Below are positions 27,722 through 36,993 of a stretch of DNA of 64,000 nucleotides, one piece after another. Under the pieces are notes generated by a model. The model had not been told where the DNA came from. It was given only the letters and a program-made list of their open reading frames with translations, and made no database searches. This stretch comes from Myxococcus terminator_A (GTDB lineage Bacteria; Myxococcota; Myxococcia; Myxococcales; Myxococcaceae): NCBI GenBank assembly GCA_049194865.1, contig JBLZWL010000001.1:124001-188000 (forward strand), written 5' to 3'. Each line of letters begins with the position of its first letter. The first letter of the stretch is position 1. A program made the position numbers and the translations under genes.

Positions 27722-28990
27722 TCAGGGCGCCGGCTGCGGCGCGCCCTCCGAGGCTTCGCTCGGTGAAGGTGTGGGACGTGACGGCGCGGACGTGCCTCGC
27801 GTCCCAGGGACCTCGGAACCTCCACCGCCGACTCCAGGCCCCTCGTCTCGTGTCCGCTGTTCTCCCGGACGCGGCGGGTCCACCTTCACGCGCGCGCCAT
27901 CAGTGACTTCGTCGCGCGCGGAGCCGAGCAGCACCACGTCGCCCTCCTGGAGTCCCTGGCGCACCTCCACGCGCTGCTCGACGTCGTCTCGCAGCCCCAG
28001 CGTGACGGGCACGCGCTCCACGCGCTCGTCTCGCACGCGCATCACCCCGGGCTTGCCCTCGGTGTCATCCACCGCGCCCAGCGGGATGGACAGCGCTCGC
28101 ACGGCCTTCGCGGACACGCGCCCTTCCGCGAACAGCCCCGCGAGGAGCTGGAGGTCCGTGTTCGGAATCGCCACGTAGAGGCGCACCTGCCCCGTGTTCG
28201 GGTCCACCACCGGGTTGATGCGCTCCACCTGCCCGGTGAAGGCGTTGTCACCGTAGCCGGTGACCTTGAACTCCACCGGCGTCTGGACCTTCACCTGGTC
28301 CAGGTTCGCGGCCGGCACCGACGCCTCCAGGCGCAGCGTGCGCGGGTCCACCACCGTGAACAACGGGGAGCCGGGTTGCACGACGTCGCCCACGTTCGCC
28401 TGTCGCTCGCTCACCACGCCCTCGAAGGGCGCCACCACCCGCGTGCGTCCGAGCTGCTGCTGGGCCAGCGCCTGCCGGGAGCGCGCCTCCGCGAGCTGCC
28501 CCTTCGCCTGCGCCACCGACAACTGCGCCCGCTCGAAGTCGCGCTGGGTGATGACCCCCGCCTTGGCCAGCTTCGCGCTGCGCTCCTGTTCGGCCTCGGC
28601 CACTTGCAAGGCACTGCGCGCCGTCGAGACGGCCGTGCGCGTGGCGATGAGCTGGTCCCTCAACGTCGCATCGTCGATGCGCGCGAGTTCCTGCCCCTTC
28701 TTCACCACCTGCCCCTGCTGGGCCTTGATGTCGAGGACCGTGCCGCCCACCTGCGCGCGGACCGCCGCCGCTGTGCGGGCTTGAAGCGTGCCGGAGATGC
28801 CGGGGCCGGAGCGCAGCTCGCTTGGCTCCGCGAGCGCTACGTTCTCCTGCCCCAGCGTCAGAATGGGCTCCGCGGGCGGTGCCGGCTCTCCCGAGCCCTT
28901 CTTGCACCCGGCCACCACGCAAGCCGCCGCCAGCAGCAGGCCCCACGTCCCGCCAGCCGCCATCCGTCTCGTCCGTTGGGCTCGTCTCAC
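27722..28990 (-). CDS. RND efflux periplasmic adaptor subunit (membrane fusion protein), lipoprotein
   Basis: 422 residues. The GTG at 28988-28990 (GGAG seven bases upstream) gives a short arginine-rich n-region followed by LLLAAACVVAGC-KKG, a lipobox. The rest is an HlyD/AcrA-type adaptor: biotinyl-lipoyl half (RAQVGGTVLDIKAQQGQVVK), a coiled-coil hairpin (roughly 115-190, LRDQLIATRTAVSTARSALQ, QSVAQAKGQLAEARSRQA), the second lipoyl half (VVAPFEGVVSERQANVGDVV) and a beta-barrel/MP domain (YVAIPNTDLQLLAGLFAEG). The C-terminal 40 residues are a Pro/Ser/Gly-rich tail without structure. It is the first gene of an operon with the permease. An ATG at 28963 is a shorter start. Confidence 0.92.
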   Translation of the reverse strand: MRRAQRTRRMAAGGTWGLLLAAACVVAGCKKGSGEPAPPAEPILTLGQENVALAEPSELRSGPGISGTLQARTAAAVRAQVGGTVLDIKAQQGQVVKKGQELARIDDATLRDQLIATRTAVSTARSALQVAEAEQERSAKLAKAGVITQRDFERAQLSVAQAKGQLAEARSRQALAQQQLGRTRVVAPFEGVVSERQANVGDVVQPGSPLFTVVDPRTLRLEASVPAANLDQVKVQTPVEFKVTGYGDNAFTGQVERINPVVDPNTGQVRLYVAIPNTDLQLLAGLFAEGRVSAKAVRALSIPLGAVDDTEGKPGVMRVRDERVERVPVTLGLRDDVEQRVEVRQGLQEGDVVLLGSARDEVTDGARVKVDPPRPGEQRTRDEGPGVGGGGSEVPGTRGTSAPSRPTPSPSEASEGAPQPAP

Positions 28991-29160
28991 CGCGCGTCTC
29001 CGTCCTCCGCCGGTCCCTCCCCTGCCCCCGGCGGGCCGGCTAAACGTGGTGTCGGCCCCTTGCCGCCGGAAGTCGCACGCCTCCGCTCCTCGCCCCAGGA
29101 GACAGAGGCAGGCCGCCCGCTCACGCCCTGAATGGGCAGCCAGGCCCACCAGGCGCTCGA

Positions 29161-30147
29161 CTACAGGGGCCCTTGCGTCACCGCGGGCGGGACTTCGCTC
29201 ATCAGCAGCGTGCCGAGCAGGAAGTTCTCCTGCTGGCCACACGTCGGGAGCGCCGTGCGAGAGGGGCACGTGACTTCCTGCTGCGCACGAGTCGTCGGCG
29301 TACGGCAGCGGGCGCCCTCGGCGTCCCACTCCGCCTCCACGGCCCAGCCCTCGGAGTCGTGCTGCACGCCCGAGGCGTCGTACAGGTTCACCCAGTTCCC
29401 ATCCACCGTGTACGAGGTGCCGTCACCACAGAAGTCCGCGCGCACCATGCGGGTGCAGGCCTGGTGCAGCGGCGCCATGCTGCTCCCCGTCGACGTGGTG
29501 GCCCAGGGGCGGTAGCCGAAGCGCACGCACTTGGCGATGGCCGCGCCCTCACACGCGAAGGTGAAGGTCTGCGTGTCCTCGATTTTCGCGCCGCCACCGG
29601 CGACGCCCTGGCGGTAGTCCCAGCGCCCCACCATCGGAATGGCACCGAGCGCGGAGCCATCCGCGTCCTGACACGCGGGCTTCCACGTGTTGTCCGCCAG
29701 CGAGTAATACGAGACGCGGTAGGACCAGACGTCCTCGCTCTGGCCCCCGCGAGGCTGGATGCCGTCCACGCGCAGCGCGACGGTGTCGCCACTGCCCAGC
29801 TCTCCGACGAAGCGCGCGCCGAGGAAGTCCATCCCGGACAGCACCGAGCCGTCCTGCGCGTCGGCGCGGAACACGCTGCCATCCAGCCACGTCCGCGTCA
29901 GAGAGGATGCGCCCGTCTCCGCGCGCTCGGCGCCCGCGAAGCGCACCGCCACCAGCATCTGCCCCAGCTCGGCGCTGTTGAGATTGCGCCCGTTGAGATT
30001 GCGCCCATTCAGGTTGCGCCCGTTGGGCGAGGACAGCTCGGCCACCTGGGTTCCCAGCGTGTCGTGCGCTCCTTCATCCATCGAGTTCCCACACCCCACC
30101 AGCCCGCAGGCGACAACCATCGCCCCCACCATCCGCCACGCCGCCAT
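29161..30147 (-). CDS. ADYC-domain lipoprotein with NGRNL repeats
   Basis: 328 residues. The signal peptide MAAWRMVGAMVVACGLVGC ends at a lipobox Cys. Just after it three copies of N-G-R-N-L (SPNGRNLNGRNLNGRNLNSA) occur in tandem. The C-terminal two thirds, with the TFACEGAAIAKCVRFGYRPW segment and further Cys pairs (TRMVRADFCGDG, VTCPSRTALPTCG), match the ADYC domain that is abundant in myxobacterial lipoproteins; its function is unknown. The conserved cysteines suggest disulfides in the envelope. On the reverse strand its stop is followed by the RND adaptor gene (gap about 170 bases). Confidence 0.85.
   Translation of the reverse strand: MAAWRMVGAMVVACGLVGCGNSMDEGAHDTLGTQVAELSSPNGRNLNGRNLNGRNLNSAELGQMLVAVRFAGAERAETGASSLTRTWLDGSVFRADAQDGSVLSGMDFLGARFVGELGSGDTVALRVDGIQPRGGQSEDVWSYRVSYYSLADNTWKPACQDADGSALGAIPMVGRWDYRQGVAGGGAKIEDTQTFTFACEGAAIAKCVRFGYRPWATTSTGSSMAPLHQACTRMVRADFCGDGTSYTVDGNWVNLYDASGVQHDSEGWAVEAEWDAEGARCRTPTTRAQQEVTCPSRTALPTCGQQENFLLGTLLMSEVPPAVTQGPL
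29985..30030 (-). repeat. 15-bp tandem repeats coding NGRNL
   Basis: Three near-identical 15-base units (GTTGAGATTGCGCCC type) follow each other within the ADYC lipoprotein gene, right after the signal peptide. In protein they give Asn-Gly-Arg-Asn-Leu. The phase with the frame means that copy number can change without disrupting the gene. Confidence 0.8.
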
Positions 30148-30341
30148 GCCCCGTACCTCCCCGACCCCGCCCGACTGCTGGACTCAAGGTTCGCAGGAGC
30201 CTGCCCGCTCGCAAGCCGGAGTGATGACCACGCGACACGCGCATCGCCCGCCAGGCGGGTGCATGCAGGCACGGCAGGACAGTCAGGCGGTTCCATCGTC
30301 CGGTAGCCGGGGTGCTCCCTCAGCGGGCGAGCGAGCACCTC

Positions 30342-33300
30342 TCAGGGTGCGGGCGAAGCAAGGTCCGCGCACACCCGCAGGCCCATCGTCACGTCGCGCA
30401 GCGAGGGCTCCGGAAGCTCCCGGTTCGTCGCGCGCGCCGAGGTCGCCGCGAAGGAGAAGCTCCCACCGCGGGCTACCGCCCGCCCCGGCTCCAGCCACGA
30501 GCGCGTCCACTCCCAGACATTGCCGGCCATGTCGTCCACGCCGAAGGGACTGCGCGACGCGGGATGACTGCCCACCTCGTCCGGACCGAAGCCTCCCGGC
30601 TGCTTGCCGTACGTGGCGTCGATGTTGGCGTCGTCCGGGCCCAGCCTGTCGCCATGCGGGAACTCGCGCCCGTCCACTCCGCGCGCCGCGCGCTCCCACT
30701 CCAGCTCCGAGCACAGCCTCGCGCCCGGCACCCGGCCGCTGAACGACAGCCACGACACGTACTTCTCCGCATCCGCGAAGGAGATGCCGCTCACGGGGAA
30801 GCGGCGCCAGTCCTGCTCGCCCCGTCGCGTGCGATTCGCATAGCGCACGGGCTCCCCCGCGCGCGCTTCGTACGGCACATTGCCGGGCTGGAAGCGCAGC
30901 CGCCAGACGTCGTCCACCTGGTCGAGCGAGAGGTGTCCCGAGTACCCACCCGTGCCCACGTGGGGCAGGTGCGAAGCGCGCAGCTCGGGAGACATCGACT
31001 CGAGGAAGGCGAGCCAGTCTGCATACGTCACCTCGTGGCGCGCGATGAGGAAGCCCGGCACCTGCACCGCGTGCTGAGGCACCGCGTTGAAGAACTCACG
31101 GACGCTCGCATCGGCGGCGCTGCCGAAGCGCACCTCACCTGGCGGAACGAAGACGAAGCCCGCGGGAATCGCTCCCACGCGCGGCAGCCGCAACTCCAAC
31201 CGCCGAGCCTCCCCGCGCCGCAGCAACAGCGGCTGCGTCACCGCCTCGTGGTTCGGCGCGCGCAGCGTGAGCTGGTAGGGCCCGGGCGGGACGGAGACGT
31301 CCATCCACGGCTCCGACTCCAGCGGCAGCGCCGCGCCCGGCTGCTCGTTGCCGAGCGCATCGTGCATCAACGGACGCAGCTCCACCTCGACGTCGTGCGC
31401 GGCGACATCCAGGATGAGGCGCGCGGGCGCGGTCCACCGCGTCCAGCGCTCACCCCGCATGTCATAGAGCCGCAGGCGTTGCAGGAGCGTGGGCAGCGCC
31501 GCGGTCTCACCGTCCTGTTCGGCCCACAGGGCACGCTCGAAGAGGAAGTCCGCGAGCGCGTCGCGCACGTCCGGCCGCTCCGGTGCCAGGGCCAGGGCCC
31601 GCTCCAGCCGCCCCGAGACTCCGTCGAAGCGGTGTCGCAGTTGCGCGGCCCGGGCCACGCTCTTGCTCCACAGCCGGTCCGCGTCCGGCTTCTGGCCGCT
31701 GCCATAGAGACGGAAGGCCTCGGCGCGCTCGGAGTGGAGCAGGTCCTTTGTCTCCACCACCGTGTCCAGGGAGAGCCGCGCCTCGTCCAGCTCCGCGCGC
31801 ACCTGACGCTCCAGGCTCCAGCGCTCGCGCAGCTTCAGCCCGCCGTACACCAGGCCCAGCGACAGGATGAACCCCGCGGCCAGCGCATGACGCACGCCCC
31901 GGCTGCGCACGAGCGTTCGACGCGAGGCGCGCAGGAAGTCCTGCTCGCGGCGCGTCAGCTCGCCCGAGTCCAGCACCGCCGCCTCGGCGAGCTGGCGCGG
32001 TCCCCACAGCAGCTCGCGCGAGTGGTTCAGCTTCTCCCAGTGCGCGGCGGCGGTCTCCAGCAGGGCCTGAATCTCGCGGCGCTCGGCGGCCTCCGCGAGC
32101 CAGCGCGCCAGGGAGTTCCAACCCGACAGCAGCACCTCGTGGGCCAGCTCGTAGGACGTTCCTTCCGGGGCCTCGCGCGCCACCAGCAGGCGGGCCCGGA
32201 CGAGCGCCTCCAGTGCCGCGCGGTAGCGAACGTCCTCTCCCGCCAGCTCCCGGTCCGTCTTGCGTGCGCGCGTGCCGTCGGCGGTGACGAGCCGCAGCAG
32301 CACGCCACGCGCCGCCGCGCGCTGGTCCGGCAAGAGCCGCTCCACCGCCGCGTCCGCGTGTTTCGCCAGCGCGCCCGCCACGCCGCCCAGCGAGTCCAGC
32401 GCGGCCTGGGTAATCACCTGCGCCTTCACGTCGCGGGCCTCCCACAACTCCGCGAGCGCGAACTGGAGCAACGGGAGCCCGCCCTCGGCCGCGGCCGTGA
32501 CGAGCGAGTCCACCAGCGCCTCCGACTCGAAGCGCACGCCCTTCACGCGCGCGGGGCCGGTGACGGCCTCCCGGGTCTCCTCGGCGGTGAGCGCGCGCAG
32601 CAGGTACAGCGCGCGCGGGACTTCCGCGCCCAGGCCGGGCACGGAGGTGAGCCGGGTGAGGAAGTCGCTGCGACTGGAGGCCAGCAGGCGCACGCCACTG
32701 GCACCCTCCGCGAGCCCGCCCAGGGCCTGTCCCGCCAGGGCCGCCTCGAGCGGCTCGGCCAGTGTGGCCAGCTCCTCGAGTTGATCCACGTAGACGAGCA
32801 GTCCCTCGCGGGCGCCCAGGCGAGCCCGGAGCTTGCGCACCAGGCACGAGGGCTCCGAGCGGAGTGCCTCGGCCAAGGGCTCCTCCTCCACCGACAGGAG
32901 GGGTGCGAGCGCCGCGGCCAGGGCCACAACGGGCTTGCGGCCCGGCACCAGTCGGACGGAGTGCCAGCGGCGTCCATCCTCCAGTCCGCCCTCTGTCACC
33001 GAGGGGAGGATGCCGGCCAGACACAGGGAGGACTTGCCCACGCCGGAGTCGCCGGTGATGAGCAGGAAGGACTCGGAACGCAGCCGCTCCAGCACGGAGC
33101 GGCACTCGCGGCGACGGCCGAAGAAGAGGGCGCGGTGCTCGGCCTCGAAGGCGCGCAGGCCCCGATAGGGATTTCCCTCGGGCACCTGGGTCGGGACGTC
33201 CTCGCGCGACAGGGCCTCGAGCGCCTCCAGCAGCAGCGCGGCGGAGCCGAAGCGCTCGGAGGGCTCTCGGCGGAGGCACCGGTCGATGACCCCCGCGAAG

Positions 33301-34154
33301 GCGGTGTCGACATGGGGCGCGACGGTCGCCAGGGGGAGCGAGTCCTGGGTGCGGACCACATGGGGCAGCTCGCGCCAGACGACGTCGCGGAAGGGCCCAC
33401 GGCCGACACACAGCTCGTAGAGGACGATGCCCAGCGAGTACACGTCGCTGCGCGCCGTCAGGTCCTCGCCCGCCCAGGCCTCGGGGGACATGTAGTAGGG
33501 CGTGCCCACCAGCGCGCCCTGGGGCAGCGAGGGCAGGAAGACACCGTCCAACGAGCGCGCGGAGAAGTGCGGGTTGGCCTCCGGGTCCAGGTCCGCCGGC
33601 AGCTCCGGCGGGGGGGCGTTCCGGGGAGGCGCGGCGTCATCCGGGCCCGCGGCGCTGTCCAGGAGCTTGGCGAGCCCGAAGTCGAGCAGCTTCACGGCGC
33701 CGCTCTCCGTGAGCACGGCGTTGCCGGGCTTGATGTCGCGGTGGAGCACGCCTCGACGGTGGGCGGCGCTCAGGCCCCGGGCCAGGTCCTTGCCGATGGT
33801 GAGCACGCGCTCCCAGCGCAGGGGCTTCACCAGCCGGTCCAGGCTCATGCCCCGGATGAACTCGGAGATGAGGTAGGGCTGCTCGTCGAGCTGTCCCACC
33901 CGGTAGAGCGTGACGACGTTGGGGTGTTGGATGCGCGCGGCGGCGCGGGCCTCCACGAGGAAGCGGGCCAGGGCATTGGGGCCCAGCGCGGGGATGAACT
34001 TCACCGCGACAGGGCGTTCGAGGAGCGTGTCCTGGGCGAGGTACACGCGGCCAGTCCGCCCTCGACCGATGGGCCGCACGATTCGGTACTCGTCGAACTC
34101 CAGGGGCGGAGCCCACGCGTCTGGCGGGGGCGAGGCTGCAGGGATTCCCACCAT
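30342..34154 (-). CDS. Serine/threonine kinase - AAA/STAND-type ATPase - FGE-like domain protein
   Basis: 1,270 residues. Residues 17-290 are a Hanks-type kinase: IGRGRTGRVYLAQ, Lys in VAVKFIPAL, HRDIKPGNAVL, LDFGLAKLL, and GTPYYMSPEAW, with an unusually long loop between DFG and the APE-like motif. A second nucleotide-binding module starts near 366 (TGDSGVGKSSLCL, then LLVYVDQLEELATL and LLASSRSDFLTRLTS), like novel STAND ATPases. About residue 755 a single transmembrane helix (ALAAGFILSLGLVYGG) is followed by a coiled region and, from about 1000, an FGE/SUMF1-like fold (FVFVPPGEVRFGS, ARLCSELEWERAARG, FGVDDMAGNVWEWTRSW, VARGGSFSFAAT). The catalytic cysteine of true FGE is not visible. Thus kinase and ATPase are cytoplasmic, the FGE-like part outside. 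A membrane sensor kinase is likely. Start ATG 34152-34154; its Shine-Dalgarno is weak. Confidence 0.92.
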   Translation of the reverse strand: MVGIPAASPPPDAWAPPLEFDEYRIVRPIGRGRTGRVYLAQDTLLERPVAVKFIPALGPNALARFLVEARAAARIQHPNVVTLYRVGQLDEQPYLISEFIRGMSLDRLVKPLRWERVLTIGKDLARGLSAAHRRGVLHRDIKPGNAVLTESGAVKLLDFGLAKLLDSAAGPDDAAPPRNAPPPELPADLDPEANPHFSARSLDGVFLPSLPQGALVGTPYYMSPEAWAGEDLTARSDVYSLGIVLYELCVGRGPFRDVVWRELPHVVRTQDSLPLATVAPHVDTAFAGVIDRCLRREPSERFGSAALLLEALEALSREDVPTQVPEGNPYRGLRAFEAEHRALFFGRRRECRSVLERLRSESFLLITGDSGVGKSSLCLAGILPSVTEGGLEDGRRWHSVRLVPGRKPVVALAAALAPLLSVEEEPLAEALRSEPSCLVRKLRARLGAREGLLVYVDQLEELATLAEPLEAALAGQALGGLAEGASGVRLLASSRSDFLTRLTSVPGLGAEVPRALYLLRALTAEETREAVTGPARVKGVRFESEALVDSLVTAAAEGGLPLLQFALAELWEARDVKAQVITQAALDSLGGVAGALAKHADAAVERLLPDQRAAARGVLLRLVTADGTRARKTDRELAGEDVRYRAALEALVRARLLVAREAPEGTSYELAHEVLLSGWNSLARWLAEAAERREIQALLETAAAHWEKLNHSRELLWGPRQLAEAAVLDSGELTRREQDFLRASRRTLVRSRGVRHALAAGFILSLGLVYGGLKLRERWSLERQVRAELDEARLSLDTVVETKDLLHSERAEAFRLYGSGQKPDADRLWSKSVARAAQLRHRFDGVSGRLERALALAPERPDVRDALADFLFERALWAEQDGETAALPTLLQRLRLYDMRGERWTRWTAPARLILDVAAHDVEVELRPLMHDALGNEQPGAALPLESEPWMDVSVPPGPYQLTLRAPNHEAVTQPLLLRRGEARRLELRLPRVGAIPAGFVFVPPGEVRFGSAADASVREFFNAVPQHAVQVPGFLIARHEVTYADWLAFLESMSPELRASHLPHVGTGGYSGHLSLDQVDDVWRLRFQPGNVPYEARAGEPVRYANRTRRGEQDWRRFPVSGISFADAEKYVSWLSFSGRVPGARLCSELEWERAARGVDGREFPHGDRLGPDDANIDATYGKQPGGFGPDEVGSHPASRSPFGVDDMAGNVWEWTRSWLEPGRAVARGGSFSFAATSARATNRELPEPSLRDVTMGLRVCADLASPAP

Positions 34155-34271
34155 GAGGGCGTATGCATCCCCTATTGGAACAGCAACCCTCCCCAGCGTG
34201 GAACGCGGCACGGCGCGGTGGAGGGGAGCGCGGAAGTGTCGAGTGGTGGGCACTCACCCTTCGCGACCGAC

Positions 34272-34742
34272 TCAGCCCTCCTGGCCTTCCCGCTTACGAG
34301 CCTTGCTCGGCTTGAGCATGTTTCGGATCTTGTTTTCCAGGTCCTGAGGCAGGCACGGCTTGGCGACGAACTCGTCGGCGCCGGCTTCGCGCGCATGCTC
34401 CGCGTTGCCGGCGAGGACGTGGCCCGTCAGGGCCATCACCGGGATGTCGCGAGTGCGCAGGTCCTGCTTGATGCGCCGGGTGGCCTCCCAGCCGTCCATG
34501 ACGGGCAGGGACAGGTCCATGAGGATGATGTCCGGCTCGTTCGACTGGGCCTTCTCCACCGCCTCCATGCCATCGCGAGCGGTGTCCACCTCGAAGCCGA
34601 CGAACTCCAGATACTCCGCATACATCTCGCGGGCATCGTCGAAGTCGTCGACGACCAGGACCCGCCTGCGGCCCACATGGGGCGCATCCGGGCTTGTGCC
34701 CGGCACCAGCTCTTCGGAAGTGGGGGTGGCCGTGCGCGTCAT
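34272..34742 (-). CDS. Receiver-only response regulator (CheY-like)
   Basis: 156 residues with an unstructured 25-residue start. The receiver domain has the acidic pocket RRVLVVDDFDDAREMY, the phosphoacceptor Asp in IILMDLSLPVMDGWEA, the conserved Thr in MALTGHVL and Lys in FVAKPCLP. The last 20 residues (KPSKARKREGQEG) are basic and without an output domain. It should be phosphorylated by an unlinked histidine kinase and act by binding a partner. The start ATG at 34740-34742 is set by the beginning of a plausible protein; GAGG lies ten bases upstream. It is transcribed just ahead of the kinase gene (117-base gap), so the two may be linked. Confidence 0.93.
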   Translation of the reverse strand: MTRTATPTSEELVPGTSPDAPHVGRRRVLVVDDFDDAREMYAEYLEFVGFEVDTARDGMEAVEKAQSNEPDIILMDLSLPVMDGWEATRRIKQDLRTRDIPVMALTGHVLAGNAEHAREAGADEFVAKPCLPQDLENKIRNMLKPSKARKREGQEG

Positions 34743-34905
34743 GGAGCAGGCGCCTCGCGTGTAGGGGAACAGCGGTGGACAATCTATGCACGCATCCCCC
34801 TTGGCGCCCACCCCACCACGCCTCGTGAGCCCCCTGCCCACCGTTCAATGGAGAACGGTGGGGATGGGACGGACACGTCACCGCCGAGCGGGCACGCCGA
34901 TCAGC

Positions 34906-36708
34906 TCACTCGTTGGAGATGTAGACCCGGATGGGACGCACGTTTGGCGTGCCTTCGGAATACTCCCCACGGGCCACGAGGAACCGGCCCGTAGGAGCTA
35001 TCGCGAACGCAGGGTACGTCGAGGGGCTCTGGTCTGGCTGAAGGCGAAGCAATCCTCCCACCCGCTCCCAGTTTCCCTCGCGCAGTCGACGGGCATAGAG
35101 CGCCTCAGGTTGTCCGGAACTCTCGGGCTCACGCAGCAATGCCACCAGAGCCCCCGTGGGGTCCGAGGCGAATCCACCCAACTCCGCGTGCGGTGCTCCC
35201 GGGAAGAGTTCATCCATCGGCGTCCCGACTTTGCCCCACGCCGTGTCATCCCAGCCCCAGACCCACACCCCACTTCCCTGAGGAAACGCGCAGAGCAGCC
35301 GTCCCTTCGCATCCGAGCCCCAGATCCCATCCAAGGTCGAGAACGAGTGAGAGAGGGGTACCCAATTCCCGGAGCTCCATCGACGCATGTGCACCGTGGT
35401 GGCTCCCCCGGAGGTCCGCTCACTCCACATCGCGAGGGGATTTCCGGTGCCATCGAATCCCATGAATCCCCCCGTCAGGCTCGCGTTCGTATCAACCTTG
35501 AGAGCGGCTCCCAACTGAACCCAGTGGTCCTCTTCCCATTCCCAGATCAGGAACCGAGAGCCGGCATTATTTCCCGCCATGAAGCTCAGGAACCACTTTC
35601 CAGAACCATCTGTCCTCAAGGAAAGGCCCCAAACATTGAGCGGACTTGGAACGGCCGCCCCCATCTCTTCCCAGGTCGCTCCATTCCAGCGGCGAACAAA
35701 AACAAAGTGCTCGGCAGGTTCGACCCAGGCAACAACCGGCTGGTCGTTTTCGTCGAGCCGCAAAGCAGTCAACCCGGGAGCAGCATCTGCCGAACCAGAC
35801 TTCAATGGAGGCCCCAGAAGTTCCCAGGTTTCTCCAGTCCAGCGGCGGACGAACACCGCGAAGCGCGAAGAGTCAGCCCATGCCACGACAGGCTGTCCCG
35901 CCTTCCCTATTTGCAGCTCCACCCGGTAGGGCAACATGCTTGTTGGTACATCGGTGAGCAGGGGCGCACCCAATGGGAGGTAGCCGGGTACGGTCCAACT
36001 CCACTCCTGCTCTCCAGGCGAAATCGAGTTTCCCGCCAGATCCGTCACCGAGTCAGTGAATGTCACCTTCACAGGCACATCGAGCGGGAGAGACGAAAGC
36101 GGACTCACTGCCACTGCCGTCCCATCGGTGGAGAGAGAGACAGTCGCTGTGATGGCTTCCGCACCCGCGAACATCCGAACGGAATTCGAATGGACCGTCG
36201 TCGGATCAAGCGACTCCGAGAACAAGGCCTGTGCCACCTGCCCTACGGCAACGAAGCGAGAACCCGTTGAAGGACTGCGGGTGAGCCACGTTGGAAGAGT
36301 CCGATCCACCGTGAGCTGATGGGGCACGCTCAGAAACACCCTTGAGCCAAGAGTTGCTCGCGCATGCAGCTCGTGTTGGCCCTCGGCGAGGACCTGAGTA
36401 TTCCACTGCGTCCTGTATGGTGGGAGCATCGTCGCGACGCGCTCCCCGTCGACCAGCAACTCCACCAACTCTGGAACGGGTCCAGTCAATTCGATCCGCA
36501 CATCGACCGAACCGTTCGTGACCCTTCTCGAAGTGACGAGCCCCACCTGCAAGGAGTGGCCACCCGCATCAGGCGTCGAGGCATCTCCTGGCTCGACATA
36601 TCCTGCGTCCGCATCTTCGACGACATGCTGGATTTCTGGGATGTCGATACAAGCCCCCATCAGGAGCCCAAGAAGAACAATCACGACACGATGTGGGTGT
36701 GGATGCAT
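34906..36708 (-). CDS. Secreted lipoprotein with bacterial Ig-like domain and six propeller-like repeats
   Basis: 600 residues. The in-frame frame begins with TTG at 36726 but the ATG at 36706-36708 gives MHPHPHRVVIVLLGLLMGAC, a lipoprotein signal. An Asp/Ala/Pro spacer follows, then Ig-like and big-Ig/SbsA-like segments (VPVKVTFTDSVTDLAGNSI). From about residue 270 six repeats of the type V-R-R-W-x-G-x-x-W-x-x-L-G recur about every 50-60 residues (VRRWTGETWELLG, VRRWNGATWEEMG, MRRWSSGNWVPLS, VWGWDDTAWGKVG and others), a beta-propeller-like pattern. Function unknown. The DNA is visibly less GC-rich than its neighbours, with frequent A/T at third positions. Confidence 0.85.
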   Translation of the reverse strand: MHPHPHRVVIVLLGLLMGACIDIPEIQHVVEDADAGYVEPGDASTPDAGGHSLQVGLVTSRRVTNGSVDVRIELTGPVPELVELLVDGERVATMLPPYRTQWNTQVLAEGQHELHARATLGSRVFLSVPHQLTVDRTLPTWLTRSPSTGSRFVAVGQVAQALFSESLDPTTVHSNSVRMFAGAEAITATVSLSTDGTAVAVSPLSSLPLDVPVKVTFTDSVTDLAGNSISPGEQEWSWTVPGYLPLGAPLLTDVPTSMLPYRVELQIGKAGQPVVAWADSSRFAVFVRRWTGETWELLGPPLKSGSADAAPGLTALRLDENDQPVVAWVEPAEHFVFVRRWNGATWEEMGAAVPSPLNVWGLSLRTDGSGKWFLSFMAGNNAGSRFLIWEWEEDHWVQLGAALKVDTNASLTGGFMGFDGTGNPLAMWSERTSGGATTVHMRRWSSGNWVPLSHSFSTLDGIWGSDAKGRLLCAFPQGSGVWVWGWDDTAWGKVGTPMDELFPGAPHAELGGFASDPTGALVALLREPESSGQPEALYARRLREGNWERVGGLLRLQPDQSPSTYPAFAIAPTGRFLVARGEYSEGTPNVRPIRVYISNE

Positions 36709-36993
36709 GATTTGAGGCGAAGGCAATCTTTAGTCCAATGCGAGGCAACCACTGCTCGTCCCTGGAACACAGGAGCAGGGACCGTTCCTTGGGCAAGACC
36801 GAGCAATAACAGGTATCTCGTTAAGCGGACTTACGTCCACTCCACGAGATTCAGGGCTTGCCGCTCAGCATCGCTCTCGAATCTCCACGCTCGCTCTTCG
36901 TGCGAGTCCCCCAGAAACACCAACGCCCCCGTGGGGCATCCCCACGGAGGCGCGGTCATCCTTCAACAAAGCAGTTTCTGCGCAGTCGAGATA

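Noticed and set aside
30312..34994. Very long forward frame of 1,560 codons
   Set aside because: It is antisense to the kinase-ATPase-FGE and receiver genes, which have clear family motifs. The translated product is arginine/leucine/histidine-rich with no domain and shows the shadow composition of high-GC coding DNA.
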